From Mariniblastus sp. (GTDB lineage: Bacteria; Planctomycetota; Planctomycetia; Pirellulales; Pirellulaceae): 64,000 bases of DNA. The translations under genes and the position numbers were made by a program. This document shows positions 37,164 through 46,367 of the stretch, piece by piece. The notes below the pieces were generated by a model. It saw only the letters and a program-made list of their open reading frames with translations. It was not told where the DNA came from and ran no database searches. The stretch covers positions 1 to 64,000 of the forward strand of contig JAQXDZ010000046.1 in NCBI GenBank assembly GCA_029251085.1. The letters are read 5' to 3'. Position 1 is the first letter of the stretch, and the number at the start of each line of letters is the position of its first letter.

Positions 37164-38564
37164 ATGACGAAGGGTTCTAATCGTCGTGAATTCGTAAAGT
37201 CAACTGCGGCACTCGGTGCTGGTGCGTGGGTTGCAGGCGGGATTTCTATTAAGCCGAGTATTTCTGCTTTAGAAGAAATTCGTTTTGGCTGTATTGGCGT
37301 GGGTGGAAAGGGTGCAAGCGATTCGACCGACGCAGGAAACCATGGAAAAGTTGTCGCGATTTGTGACATCGATGACAACACTTTGAACAAGAAGAAGCAA
37401 GAGTTCAAAGATGCAGCGACCTACAACGACTTCCGAAAAATGTTCGACGAGATGGGTGACAAAATCGACGCTGTCACCGTAAGTACGCCGGACCACTCGC
37501 ACGCGGTTGCAGCACTTCAGGCTCTTCGTGCTAAGAAGGCGGTTTATTGCCAGAAACCTCTCACCCATTCGATTGAAGAAGCGAGAATGCTCGGCGATGC
37601 AGCCAAAGAGTCGGGTGTCGTGACTCAGATGGGTAATCAGGGCACCGCTCTAAGTAATCTTCGTGAATCAGCAGCGCTGATTCGAAATGGAGTGGTTGGT
37701 GACGTCAAGGAAGTTCACGTTTGGACCAATCGTCCTGTGTGGCCACAAAGTTTCGGCCTGAAAGTGAAAGAAGAGACTCCGCCCAAGAATGTTCACTGGA
37801 ATGAGTGGATTGGGCCTGCCAAGATGCGTCCATACAGCGCAGAAATCCATCCATTTAAATGGCGTGGGTTTTGGGATTTTGGAACGGGAGCTCTCGGCGA
37901 TATGGCTTGCCATACGCTGAACATGTCTTACATGGCTCTGGATCTTAAGTTTCCAACCTCCGTCGAAGCGGTTTCAGAAAAGCATGATGGCAATTGCTAC
38001 CCTGCTTCCTCCAAGATTGTTTTCGAATTTCCTGCACTCGACGGTCGGAAGGCATTGAAAATGATTTGGTACGACGGTGGCGAAAAGCCGTCGGAAGAAT
38101 TAATGGCTGATTTGCCAAAACAGCAACGTGGCAAAAAAGAGAGACACTTTACCAGTGCCGCTTTGATTGTCGGCGACAAAGGCAAGTTCTACTCGCCAGG
38201 TGATTACGGTGGCGAACCGCGGTCAACCGGTGTGATTGTTGACGGTGAATTCACTCGCCAGAGATCGATCACCAACCCAACCGGCGGTGGCTCTCCATAC
38301 GAAAAGTTCAAGAACATTGAATACGTAAAATCGCCAGGCCATTTCACTGAGTTTGCTCAGGCTATTAAAGGCGAAGGCAAAACGGTTTCCGAATTTGTTG
38401 AGTATTCTGGTCCACTGACCGAAACGATTTTGCTAGGAAATCTTGCTGTTTGGTCTGGTAACCGCATCGATTGGGATGCGAAGACAATGGTGGCAGCGAA
38501 TGCAGATGAAGCCACCCAAAAAATGGTGCGTCACGATTACCACAACGGCTACACGATTCACTAG
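37164..38564 (+). CDS. Gfo/Idh/MocA-family oxidoreductase, Tat-exported
   Basis: The 466-residue protein begins with a twin-arginine signal (NRREFVKSTAALGAGAWVAG). An NAD(P)-binding Rossmann domain follows (FGCIGVGGKGASDSTDAGNH, VVAICDID). The family lysine motif is AVYCQKPLTHSIEEAR, with DHSHAVAA just before it. The C-terminal domain has WRGFWDFGTGALGDMACH, typical of the planctomycete subgroup. The reaction is likely oxidation or reduction of a sugar or sugar-derived alcohol, with the cofactor loaded before Tat export. AGGAGAAAAA precedes the ATG. A strong terminator follows at 38624. Confidence 0.92.
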   Translation: MTKGSNRREFVKSTAALGAGAWVAGGISIKPSISALEEIRFGCIGVGGKGASDSTDAGNHGKVVAICDIDDNTLNKKKQEFKDAATYNDFRKMFDEMGDKIDAVTVSTPDHSHAVAALQALRAKKAVYCQKPLTHSIEEARMLGDAAKESGVVTQMGNQGTALSNLRESAALIRNGVVGDVKEVHVWTNRPVWPQSFGLKVKEETPPKNVHWNEWIGPAKMRPYSAEIHPFKWRGFWDFGTGALGDMACHTLNMSYMALDLKFPTSVEAVSEKHDGNCYPASSKIVFEFPALDGRKALKMIWYDGGEKPSEELMADLPKQQRGKKERHFTSAALIVGDKGKFYSPGDYGGEPRSTGVIVDGEFTRQRSITNPTGGGSPYEKFKNIEYVKSPGHFTEFAQAIKGEGKTVSEFVEYSGPLTETILLGNLAVWSGNRIDWDAKTMVAANADEATQKMVRHDYHNGYTIH

Positions 38565-38944
38565 AATCGAAAACGTTGTAGCTCGGCAAAAATTGATTGT
38601 CGAGTAAGGAATGGATAAATTTGCCCGGCACGGTTTCGTGCCGGGTTTTTTCGTTTTGATAACGAAGAATCCCGATCGCTTGTCTGCGTGAGATTGGTTT
38701 TACAGCTTGGTTGTGGAAGTTTATGTTGAGAACTAGGTGGGGTGAACTATCCCGCCGTTGTTAGGGTTGGCGATAGCCTGGGACAAAGGTGTAAGTTGTT
38801 CCGATATTAACTTGGATTTTTCGTTTCTTACGGTTTTGATTCTCGGTTATCAACGACGTACAATTTGTTATATTGAAAAAGTTAAGCGGACGTTTGGCCG
38901 TAAGCGTAAGCCGGCAAAACCGAGTTGTTTGTTAGGGAGTTGAA
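38565..38944. other. Gap before msrA containing a terminator
   Basis: Beyond the oxidoreductase terminator at 38624-38651, the remaining sequence to the msrA start is AT-rich and holds no gene I can support. TATATT near 38870 could be a promoter element, but this is weak. Confidence 0.45.
38624..38651 (+). terminator. Rho-independent terminator of the Gfo/Idh gene
   Basis: A perfect nine-pair stem, CCCGGCACG (38624-38632) with CGTGCCGGG (38637-38645), has loop GTTT and is followed by six T. Confidence 0.9.
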
Positions 38945-39826
38945 ATGCGTTTTTCCGTAATCTTATGCGTGCTATCTGTCTTTTTTGGTGCGGGGCTAAC
39001 GGTTGGTTGCGACAGCGCTTCCCAAGCAACGGTTGGGGGTGAGGTCAATTCGGAGCGAAAATTGAGCCAAACATTTGCAAATCTTGAGGAAGCTGGTGGT
39101 ATGGAAAAGGCAACATTCGGCGGCGGTTGTTTCTGGTGTGTTGAGGCAGTCTTTCTGGAGTTGAAAGGCGTTAAGTCAGTCAAGTCGGGCTACATGGGCG
39201 GAGAGACGTTTTTGACGCCGGATGGTGGGACCGACTACTCTTTAAAAGATGTTGTCTCCGCAGGTTACTTACCTCTATCGGTGTTTCTGAACGGCAAAGA
39301 GGTGAAGGAAGGGCGGGATTTTAGATTTGTGGTCAGTGGGCGGAAGATGACGCTCAAGATGGCGAAACCCGTTGGGTTGGAGGAAGAACTCTACGTGGTC
39401 GTTGACGATCCAACCTACGAACAGGTTTGTAGCAAAATCTCGGGCCACGCTGAGGTGATTCAGGTGGAATACGATCCCGAGGTGATTTCTTTTGACGTCT
39501 TGCTGCAGGTGTTCTGGAAGACGCACGACCCGACGACGCTAAACCGGCAAGGCAATGATGTTGGGCCTCAATACCGGTCGGCTGTTTTCTTTCACAATGA
39601 TTCGCAACGGGAAAAGGCCACGACCTACAAAAAGAAGTTAAACGAGACAAAGGCTTTTTCCCGGCCAGTTGTAACCGAAATCAGTCAAGCCACGAAGTTT
39701 TACGTGGCGGAGGACTATCATCAAAATTACTTCGAGAGAAACTCAGGGAATCCCTACTGCCGAATGCTGATTCCTCCAAAGCTCGAGAAGCTCAAAGCCG
39801 TTTTTGGTGATCAGCTAAAGAAATAG
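38945..39826 (+). CDS. msrA: Peptide methionine sulfoxide reductase MsrA, lipoprotein with internal insertion
   Basis: MsrA reduces methionine-S-sulfoxide in proteins. The 293-residue product has a lipoprotein-type signal ending LTVGC (Cys22). The catalytic block is ATFGGGCFWCVEAVF (Cys62, with Cys65 in a CFWC arrangement). Conserved GYMGGE (82-87) and PTYEQVCSKISGHAEVIQVEYDP normally sit next to each other. Here they are parted by about 68 residues (88-155) that look like a small beta domain (SVFLNGKEVKEGRDFRFVVS, ELYVVVDD). The rest, including NDVGPQYRSAVF and FYVAEDYHQNYF, is intact. The frame is clean through the insertion, so this is a domain insertion. The enzyme is probably a periplasmic repair protein. 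Confidence 0.9.
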   Translation: MRFSVILCVLSVFFGAGLTVGCDSASQATVGGEVNSERKLSQTFANLEEAGGMEKATFGGGCFWCVEAVFLELKGVKSVKSGYMGGETFLTPDGGTDYSLKDVVSAGYLPLSVFLNGKEVKEGRDFRFVVSGRKMTLKMAKPVGLEEELYVVVDDPTYEQVCSKISGHAEVIQVEYDPEVISFDVLLQVFWKTHDPTTLNRQGNDVGPQYRSAVFFHNDSQREKATTYKKKLNETKAFSRPVVTEISQATKFYVAEDYHQNYFERNSGNPYCRMLIPPKLEKLKAVFGDQLKK

Positions 39827-40030
39827 CCAGTGGTTTAGGCCGAATAGGGGGCATGGGTTGACCCTTGAGATGGTTAGCTCTTCGGCCTGCGGATGGCGTC
39901 GGGTGAACGATTTGCCCAAAAAGTTCGCGGCTGGGGAAACGCGGCTAAAACGTGTGTTGTATAATTTGCAAAGTCAGTATGATTGCGGCATCTTAAGCGT
40001 CCAAGTAATGTTACTTTGCAAAGGTGGATC

Positions 40031-41212
40031 TTGACTAACCTACTAATCGTTGACGACACAGACGTTGATCTGATGCTCATGGAGGGATTACTCAAGGCAC
40101 CGGGTTTTACTATCGTCACAGCGGGTGATGGGTTCCAGGCGCTTGAGAAAATCAGCGAGTGGTCCATCGATCTCATTTTGACCGACCTTCAAATGCCTCG
40201 CATGGACGGCCTGGAACTGGTTCGGGCAGTCAGGGAAAAGCACCCCGACATTCCAGTGATACTCACGACTGGCAAGGGCAGCGAAGATATCGCCGAGCAG
40301 GCATTGCTGGCCGGCGCTTCAACGTACATTCCGAAGAGTAAGCTCAGCGAAATGCTCGAGTCGACGGTCAAGGAAGTGCTCGATTTACTGTCGTCAGCAT
40401 CCGTGTCCGATGGTCTGTTCGATGAGTCCTTTGGTTCCCGTTTTCAGTTTGAGCTAAAGGCGGAACCGTCGCTTATTCCCAAGTTAGTGGCGTTATGTCA
40501 ACGGATGCTTCACGCCTTCACTCCGCTTGATCGGATTGATCGGTTGCGGATTGCGATCGCCGTAGATCATGCTGTTCAAAATTCATTTTACCGCGGTAAC
40601 TTGGAAATTCCGGCTGAACAAAAGATTGACCTGCGAGATTTGGAGACAATTGAACTGGTAGAAGAACGTTTAGCCGACGAGAAGTATTCTAGTCGTCGAG
40701 TAAGTGTCGGTTTTGATATTAATCATCGTCGGTTCGCGATTCGAGTCGAGGATGATGGTCCAGGATTTGACTCCTCATCGGCAGGAAGTTGGAACGAGCC
40801 TGCGAGCCGTGGAACGGTACTGATGCATTCTTTTATGGACACAGTGAGTTACAACAAGAAGGGGAATGTTGTCAAAATGCGTTTCGTGTTTGACAAATCC
40901 ATTGTTGTTGCCGAACCGGTAAGTGGTGCCGCGAAAATGCCGACGCTAACCTGTTTGTCAACTGAGAAGGTGTATCCGCTAGATATTCCAAAGCTAGTGA
41001 TTGGCAGTCGCGAAGGTTGTCACATCAAGCTAAAAAGCGATCACGTTGCCGCATTGCATTGCACTGTCACGTTAATCAGTAAGAAATGGTCGCTGGTTGT
41101 TCTTACGCAGCGGGGCGTGACTAAACTAAATCACTCGACTGTGATGAGTGCGACGCTTACTTCTGGCGATATCGTTACGATTGGCGATTACGAATTTGCA
41201 TTCGATTCGTAA
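40031..41212 (+). CDS. Response regulator with HATPase and FHA domains
   Basis: Three domains lie in order in 393 residues. A receiver (about 2-120, LLIVDDTDVD, phosphorylation site Asp52 in LILTDLQMP, Lys in YIPKSKL) comes first. An anti-sigma-type HATPase (about 160-290, IAIAVDHAVQNSFYRGNLE, IRVEDDGPGFDSS) follows without a dimerisation helix. An FHA-like module (about 310-393, KLVIGSREGCHIKLKSDHVA, LHCTVTLISKKWSL) ends the protein. It could sense a phosphorelay and act on a sigma-factor or anti-anti-sigma partner, with FHA reading phosphothreonine; this is inference. The likely start is TTG 40031 after AAGGTGG. Confidence 0.82.
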   Translation: MTNLLIVDDTDVDLMLMEGLLKAPGFTIVTAGDGFQALEKISEWSIDLILTDLQMPRMDGLELVRAVREKHPDIPVILTTGKGSEDIAEQALLAGASTYIPKSKLSEMLESTVKEVLDLLSSASVSDGLFDESFGSRFQFELKAEPSLIPKLVALCQRMLHAFTPLDRIDRLRIAIAVDHAVQNSFYRGNLEIPAEQKIDLRDLETIELVEERLADEKYSSRRVSVGFDINHRRFAIRVEDDGPGFDSSSAGSWNEPASRGTVLMHSFMDTVSYNKKGNVVKMRFVFDKSIVVAEPVSGAAKMPTLTCLSTEKVYPLDIPKLVIGSREGCHIKLKSDHVAALHCTVTLISKKWSLVVLTQRGVTKLNHSTVMSATLTSGDIVTIGDYEFAFDS

Positions 41213-41246
41213 AGAAAAATCGGGTTACCCTGCGGTGGATAACCCG
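41213..41246 (-). terminator. Probable terminator of the DUF1559 gene
   Basis: CGGGTTA (41221-41227) pairs with TAACCCG (41240-41246), with a short GC inner stem. The A-rich stretch 41211-41219 becomes a T-rich tract on the minus strand. Confidence 0.65.
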
Positions 41247-41262
41247 GTCGATCTAAGTTTCC

Positions 41263-42315
41263 CTAGTCCTCCGTGAAGACTTCCCTGCCATTGCGTGTCG
41301 ATAAGGCTTGCCAAACAGGCAGGGAGATGTTGCTGGTTTCAAATTGAACCGAACCGTCGCAGCGAGTCGTGTTGACCCCGCCTGGATGATAGCTGCGTGT
41401 TGTAACCGCTGCGTACGTGCTGGCGGTCATTGATTTACCTTCCTGCTGGTTTGTCCAGTCAATGTCGTACAGTACGTCGCCAACTAAATAGGGCACGACA
41501 GTGTTCGGCGTGAAGGTCGTTGTAAAGCTGGTTTGGTGTGCGCGACCATCAACCCATTCGGTATGCCCCGAGCTCGATTTGAAATCGCCTCCGAATCCGG
41601 CAACGGCAGTTGTGTCGGAAGGCATTGGAATACTGCCGGTAATACCAGCGTTTCGAAAGTAGGGAGTGTAGGCCTTTACCTCACCCCAGAACAACGTGTT
41701 GCTGGTGCCGTCAGTTATGGCACCCATCGAAAGCTGCCGGTTGGTGCAAAGGGTACCTTGGCCAACCCGGTTGGCCGATGGATTGAAAACGAACCACGTT
41801 CCGGCATTCCCGCCGTAGTTTAACGGGTAGTGGTAAGGTTCGCCGTTCTTAAGTCTCATCTCATCACGAACTTCACTTGGGCAAAGGTAGGTTGGGATGC
41901 GGGTCGCCTGTAAGCGTCGGGTTTCTCCGCCGATTGTGATTGGCGGTTGATCACCATAACCAAGATTGAAATCAACGTTGTCAAAAAGATTGCCCTGCTC
42001 CAAAAACGGTAAGATCAGTGCCTGGGTTGACCATCCTGTTGTTGAACCGGATCCGAGGCTGTTGTTGTAAGGTAGTTGCCAGCTGGCAGGAAACTTCTGA
42101 AACGCTGACTCGTAATTTAATGTCGCAAGGCCAATCTGTCTTAAGTTGTTTGCGCAAGCGGTTCGCCGCGCCGCTTCACGAACTTGTTGCACGGCGGGGA
42201 GCAGCATTCCAATAAGGATCCCGATGATGGCAATGACGACTAGCAACTCGACTAAGGTAAACCCGCTCCTATTGCGCGGTGAGTGGGTGGTTTCCGCGAA
42301 AAAATGCGAACGCAT
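41263..42315 (-). CDS. DUF1559 protein with prepilin-type N-terminus
   Basis: The 350-residue protein starts with a type IV pilin-like signal, [20 protein letters not shown], cut after Gly before FTLVE. The DUF1559 body follows ([25 protein letters not shown]). The C-terminal motif [17 protein letters not shown] is the H-X9-DG type typical of the family. These proteins are numerous in planctomycetes and may form pseudopilus or surface structures. AGGAG lies about 8 bases upstream of the ATG. A hairpin with a T-rich tail follows. Confidence 0.93.
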   Translation of the reverse strand: MRSHFFAETTHSPRNRSGFTLVELLVVIAIIGILIGMLLPAVQQVREAARRTACANNLRQIGLATLNYESAFQKFPASWQLPYNNSLGSGSTTGWSTQALILPFLEQGNLFDNVDFNLGYGDQPPITIGGETRRLQATRIPTYLCPSEVRDEMRLKNGEPYHYPLNYGGNAGTWFVFNPSANRVGQGTLCTNRQLSMGAITDGTSNTLFWGEVKAYTPYFRNAGITGSIPMPSDTTAVAGFGGDFKSSSGHTEWVDGRAHQTSFTTTFTPNTVVPYLVGDVLYDIDWTNQQEGKSMTASTYAAVTTRSYHPGGVNTTRCDGSVQFETSNISLPVWQALSTRNGREVFTED

Positions 42316-42586
42316 ATCTCTTACTCCTAAAATACCAGCTAAGAAATGAAGCCCCTCGCCACGATGGCGTTTGGGGTGGCTCCGTGCGTGGCTGGCTGAA
42401 GAAGCAGAATTAATTTCTGCAGTGATGGCTTGCTGGGCAGTCGGATTATATTAAACTAGGTCTCGCTAATTGAGACTTAATCTCAATAGCAAATTCTAGC
42501 CAGTTTCTTTGGGGAAGCAAGAGAGATTGGTGTCGAAATTCTAGTTTTTATCTGAATGCACGTTTTGCCAAGGCACCGGTTGAGTA

Positions 42587-42787
42587 ATGAGTAATCAAGA
42601 ACCAACAAATCAAGATTTGGCTGGGGACGAAGTAGTTCAAGAAGAAATTTCTTCCGTCCCCAATCTTCCCAAGATTATTCGATTTGATTCCTTGGCGCGG
42701 TGTGGCGAAGAAGTCTGGATTGAAAATAACGGTCAGATTTATCGATTGCGAAAAACCAAACAGGGAAAGCTAATCCTGACCAAGTAG
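42587..42787 (+). CDS. hemP: HemP-family small protein
   Basis: The 66-residue protein ends in the HemP signature (EVWIENNGQIYRLRKTKQGK followed by LILTK). The first 27 residues are acidic and variable. HemP proteins are found next to hemin uptake genes in proteobacteria and act there as regulators of uptake. No TonB receptor or hemin ABC transporter is adjacent here, so the role may differ. It is short and compact, and the reading frame is well defined by the family match. Confidence 0.8.
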   Translation: MSNQEPTNQDLAGDEVVQEEISSVPNLPKIIRFDSLARCGEEVWIENNGQIYRLRKTKQGKLILTK

Positions 42788-42861
42788 CAGGTGAGTGTCT
42801 GGTGTCACTTCAAATACAATTTGGAGCGACACAAACCCTCTTTGATTTGGCAGTTCGGACG

Positions 42862-44688
42862 TTACGCTTGATCCGCGAACTTTTGCATATCTTCAGCGTA
42901 CCCATCAATTCTTAAATCCATCTCTCGTTTTGAGACGGCGAGGTCGTTTAGGTCTTCGGCGGCCACGTACGTAAACATGTAGAATTTGACTTTAGGCTCG
43001 GTCCCAGAAGGTCTCGCGGCGACGTAATTGCCGGGTACGTTAGTTTCAAAAATCAGAACGTTCCCCGTTGGCCCCGTCATCGGTTCAGAATTCCCTAGAG
43101 CATCGGTGCGTTTACCTGTTTGATAATCTCGGACGCCAACAATGTCTAATCCACCGAGTTTAGTGGGAGGATTGGATCGGAAGTTTGCCATCAGGTTTTG
43201 CATTCGTTTCATCCCGTCGCTTCCTTCCATTCGGATGTTTACTAATCGTTCGTGGTGGAATCCGTGCTTTAGGTAGAGTTCATCGAGGTGTTCGAATAGA
43301 GACTTGCCTTTTGACTTTACCAGTGCTGCCAATTCTGTCATGAGCAAACAGGCAATCGCCCCGTCTTTATCTCGGCAGTACTGACCGACAAGAAACCCGT
43401 GAGATTCTTCAGTGCCAAAAACAAAATCATTGGGACCATCAACATCCATCACATTGCAGATCCATTTAAATCCAACGAGATTTTCCTGCGAGCAGCGAAC
43501 CTGATAGGAGTCGCAGATTCGGCTTAACATTTTGGTAGTAACCAGAGTGGTTACGACATAACTGGATTCATTGAGCGAGCCGTTTTTTTGTTTTTGCTCG
43601 AGGACATAATCCCCGAGAAGTGCGCAAAGTTGGTTACCATTAAAAGTTCGCCATTCACCGGTTTGGTCACTAGTGACGGGCGCGGCGGCCCCCATTCGGT
43701 CACAGTCCGGGTCTGAAGCGAGGATCAGTTCCGCACCAGACTCTTTGGCTCGCTCAATGATTGCGTCAAACACGACGGCATTTTCCGGGTTGGAAACGTG
43801 CCCCGGAACATTTGGGAAATCCCCATTAGGTTCTCGGTGAGGTTCGTAAATTTCGAGTTGGTCGAACCCAACAGCATTCAAGAGGCTTTTTACATTAAAT
43901 TCTCCGACGCCATGCAGTGGCGAAAAGATCACTTTTAAATCCCGGGGGCCATCGAAGCTGTGCTGGACGTGTTGCGCAAGCAGTGCATCATCGACTTCTT
44001 TTCGAATGATATGAATCCTGCCTTCATCAATTCCCTGTTGAAATTCAATTCGGGGAATCTCTTGGACGTCACCAACTTTGGCGATTACCGCTTTATCGTG
44101 CGGTGGAATTAGCTGCGCTCCGTTGGCCCAATAAACTTTGACAGCATTGTCGCAAGGTGGATTGTGACTTGCCGTGACCATGATGCCGCAGTCGCAACTC
44201 TTATAGCGAATCAAAAATGAGAGTTCAGGAGTGCTTCTATAGTCGTCAATGAAGTAGACTTCAAAACCGTTCGCTACCATTACGCTGGCGCACAATTCCG
44301 CAAACTCTCGACTCCTGTGCCTGGTGTCATAGGCAATTGCCATTTTCCACGGCCCGTCCGGTCTGGTTTCTTTGACGTATTCAGCGAGTCCTTGTGCGCT
44401 TTCACCGATCGTCCTCTCGTTGATCGCATTGGATCCAAAGGGGTACATTTTTCCGCGGCGGCCACCAGTTCCAAATGGAATGATTGTCCAAAACACATCG
44501 TCGAGAGCGTCCCATTTTTCGTTTTCGATATGTTCGATAATCGCAGAAGCATATTGAGCATACCGCTCTTCGGTCAGCCAACAGACCAAGTTTTCAACCG
44601 ACCCCTCCGTTAAGAGTCCCTTCTCACAGGCTGCTTTAATTCGTTGTATGTATTGCTCTGTGTCCGGAATCGCGTTTTGATCGGTCAT
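42862..44688 (-). CDS. Phosphohexomutase (phosphoglucomutase/phosphomannomutase family)
   Basis: The 608-residue enzyme of the alpha-D-phosphohexomutase family interconverts 1- and 6-phosphates of a hexose. The active serine is in MVTASHNPPCDNAVKVYW. The metal loop is ASDPDCDRMG. The sugar-recognition loop is FGTEESHGF, and the phosphate-contact loop is RPSGTEPKVKF near the C-terminus. Its length suits the group with an N-terminal extension (similar to PgcA-type phosphoglucomutase). It is divergently oriented to a second family member at 45001, separated by 312 bases. Substrate preference cannot be read from sequence alone. Confidence 0.92.
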   Translation of the reverse strand: MTDQNAIPDTEQYIQRIKAACEKGLLTEGSVENLVCWLTEERYAQYASAIIEHIENEKWDALDDVFWTIIPFGTGGRRGKMYPFGSNAINERTIGESAQGLAEYVKETRPDGPWKMAIAYDTRHRSREFAELCASVMVANGFEVYFIDDYRSTPELSFLIRYKSCDCGIMVTASHNPPCDNAVKVYWANGAQLIPPHDKAVIAKVGDVQEIPRIEFQQGIDEGRIHIIRKEVDDALLAQHVQHSFDGPRDLKVIFSPLHGVGEFNVKSLLNAVGFDQLEIYEPHREPNGDFPNVPGHVSNPENAVVFDAIIERAKESGAELILASDPDCDRMGAAAPVTSDQTGEWRTFNGNQLCALLGDYVLEQKQKNGSLNESSYVVTTLVTTKMLSRICDSYQVRCSQENLVGFKWICNVMDVDGPNDFVFGTEESHGFLVGQYCRDKDGAIACLLMTELAALVKSKGKSLFEHLDELYLKHGFHHERLVNIRMEGSDGMKRMQNLMANFRSNPPTKLGGLDIVGVRDYQTGKRTDALGNSEPMTGPTGNVLIFETNVPGNYVAARPSGTEPKVKFYMFTYVAAEDLNDLAVSKREMDLRIDGYAEDMQKFADQA

Positions 44689-45000
44689 GGGTTTGCTTGG
44701 GTATTAAGTTTAAGTTTTGGTCCGTGAATCCTATACAATTGGCTGCGAACAAACTGCTGAATTAGAAACGTTCGGGGGGGAATTACTTATTCATCACGTC
44801 CGTTGGATTTTAGTTTGCCAGCCCAAGCGACTTCAACCCCTTTCCCACGCGGGATGGTCGAATTCGGATTGTTCGGATTGCATTAAGTGTAAGCCGGCGA
44901 ATGTCCATCTTGGGACTAACACGGGGGATCGTTCTACCGAAAACCCAGAATTGTAATTATGATGACGACGGACACATTAGATTTAATTTAACGGTAGAAA

Positions 45001-46353
45001 ATGAAAGAACCCATCATCAGCGTATCTGGGTTGCGCGGAATTATAGGGGAAAGCCTAGATCCAATTTTGGCAATTAAATATAGCTGTGCCTACGTCGGCG
45101 GATTGGCAAGTGACGGCCCCATTGTTGTGACACGGGATGGCCGGTCGACCGGTAGCATGCTCGCTCAGGCAATTTGCAGTGGCCTCTCGGCGATCGGTCG
45201 AGACGTGATCTATGGCGATGTAGCGGCGACACCTACCACGGGAATTCTGGTGCGTGAACATGGAGCTGCTGGAGGAATTCAAATTTCTGCCAGCCACAAT
45301 CCGGCGCCCTACAATGGAATTAAGCTCTTTGAGGCCAGTGGGAGAGTGATTCCTGCTGACGCGGGAGAAAAGGTGATTAAAGCCTATCGTGAGTTCACAT
45401 TGAAGACTGTTTCTCACGACTGCATCGGAGCAATTTCCAACTTAGAGGATACCACGAGTGCTCATCTCAAAGCGGTCCTCGGAACCGTGGACGTCGATCG
45501 AATCAGATCGCAAAAGTTCAGGGTGGTGCTGGACAGTCACCATGGAGCCGGTTCGGTGCTTGGGAAGGAGCTTCTGGCGGCGTTAGGGTGTGAGTTTACC
45601 TGCCTGGGTGATTCGCCTGATGGTTTGTTCACTCGTTCTCCAGAGCCCACCGAAGTTAACCTTCGGGAGACGACGGCAATGGCGGTCGATTTGAAAGCAC
45701 AGGTTGTGTTTTGTCAGGATCCCGATGCTGATCGTGTTGCCTTGATTGACGAACGAGGGGTCTACGTCGGTGAGGAGTACACTCTGGCGATTGCTTTGAA
45801 TCATGCGTTGGAGTCCCGGCAGGGTCCAGTCGTTATTAACTGCTCGTCAAGTCGCATGTCAGCTGATATCTGTAAGCTACATGGGTGTGAATTACATCTA
45901 AGTGCGGTTGGTGAAGCGAATGTCACCAACAAGATGAAGTCGCTTGAGGCAGTTTATGGAGGTGAAGGCAATGGCGGTCCAATTGATCCCAAGGTTGGGT
46001 TTGTGCGTGACAGTTTCGTCGCAATTGCTCAGGTCCTTGATGCGATGGCAAAGAACGGAAAGACAGTAAGCGAACTCGCTGCGGCCATCCCGTCCTATGA
46101 GATCTGCAAAACCAAGATTGCGATCGACCGCGACAACATCGACGCTCTCTATGAAAAGTTAGGCGACCATTTTGCAGATGCAAAAATTAGTACGATGGAC
46201 GGCATTCGATTTGATTGGCCGGACAAATGGATCTTGGTGAGGCCGAGCAACACCGAGCCGATCGTTCGGGCGATCGCGGAGGCCAGCGAAATGGCCGAAG
46301 CCGAGTCTTTGTGCAGGATTGCGGCAGACCTAGCGGCCAATTTTTCTAACTAA
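45001..46353 (+). CDS. Phosphoglucosamine mutase-like phosphohexomutase
   Basis: The 450-residue protein has the GlmM-like layout: VSGLRGIIGESLDP at the N-terminus, the phosphoserine loop GIQISASHNPAPYNGIKLF, the metal loop QDPDADRVAL, the sugar loop GGEGNGG and the phosphate loop VRPSNTEPIVRAI. Phosphoglucosamine mutase makes glucosamine-1-phosphate for UDP-GlcNAc, needed for cell wall and LPS. The sugar loop GEGNGG differs from the GEQSGH of typical GlmM and is closer to archaeal or mixed-substrate members, so the exact substrate is uncertain. It ends 14 bases before the stop of the convergent HEAT-repeat gene. Confidence 0.9.
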   Translation: MKEPIISVSGLRGIIGESLDPILAIKYSCAYVGGLASDGPIVVTRDGRSTGSMLAQAICSGLSAIGRDVIYGDVAATPTTGILVREHGAAGGIQISASHNPAPYNGIKLFEASGRVIPADAGEKVIKAYREFTLKTVSHDCIGAISNLEDTTSAHLKAVLGTVDVDRIRSQKFRVVLDSHHGAGSVLGKELLAALGCEFTCLGDSPDGLFTRSPEPTEVNLRETTAMAVDLKAQVVFCQDPDADRVALIDERGVYVGEEYTLAIALNHALESRQGPVVINCSSSRMSADICKLHGCELHLSAVGEANVTNKMKSLEAVYGGEGNGGPIDPKVGFVRDSFVAIAQVLDAMAKNGKTVSELAAAIPSYEICKTKIAIDRDNIDALYEKLGDHFADAKISTMDGIRFDWPDKWILVRPSNTEPIVRAIAEASEMAEAESLCRIAADLAANFSN

Positions 46354-46367
46354 ACGGTGTACGAAAG

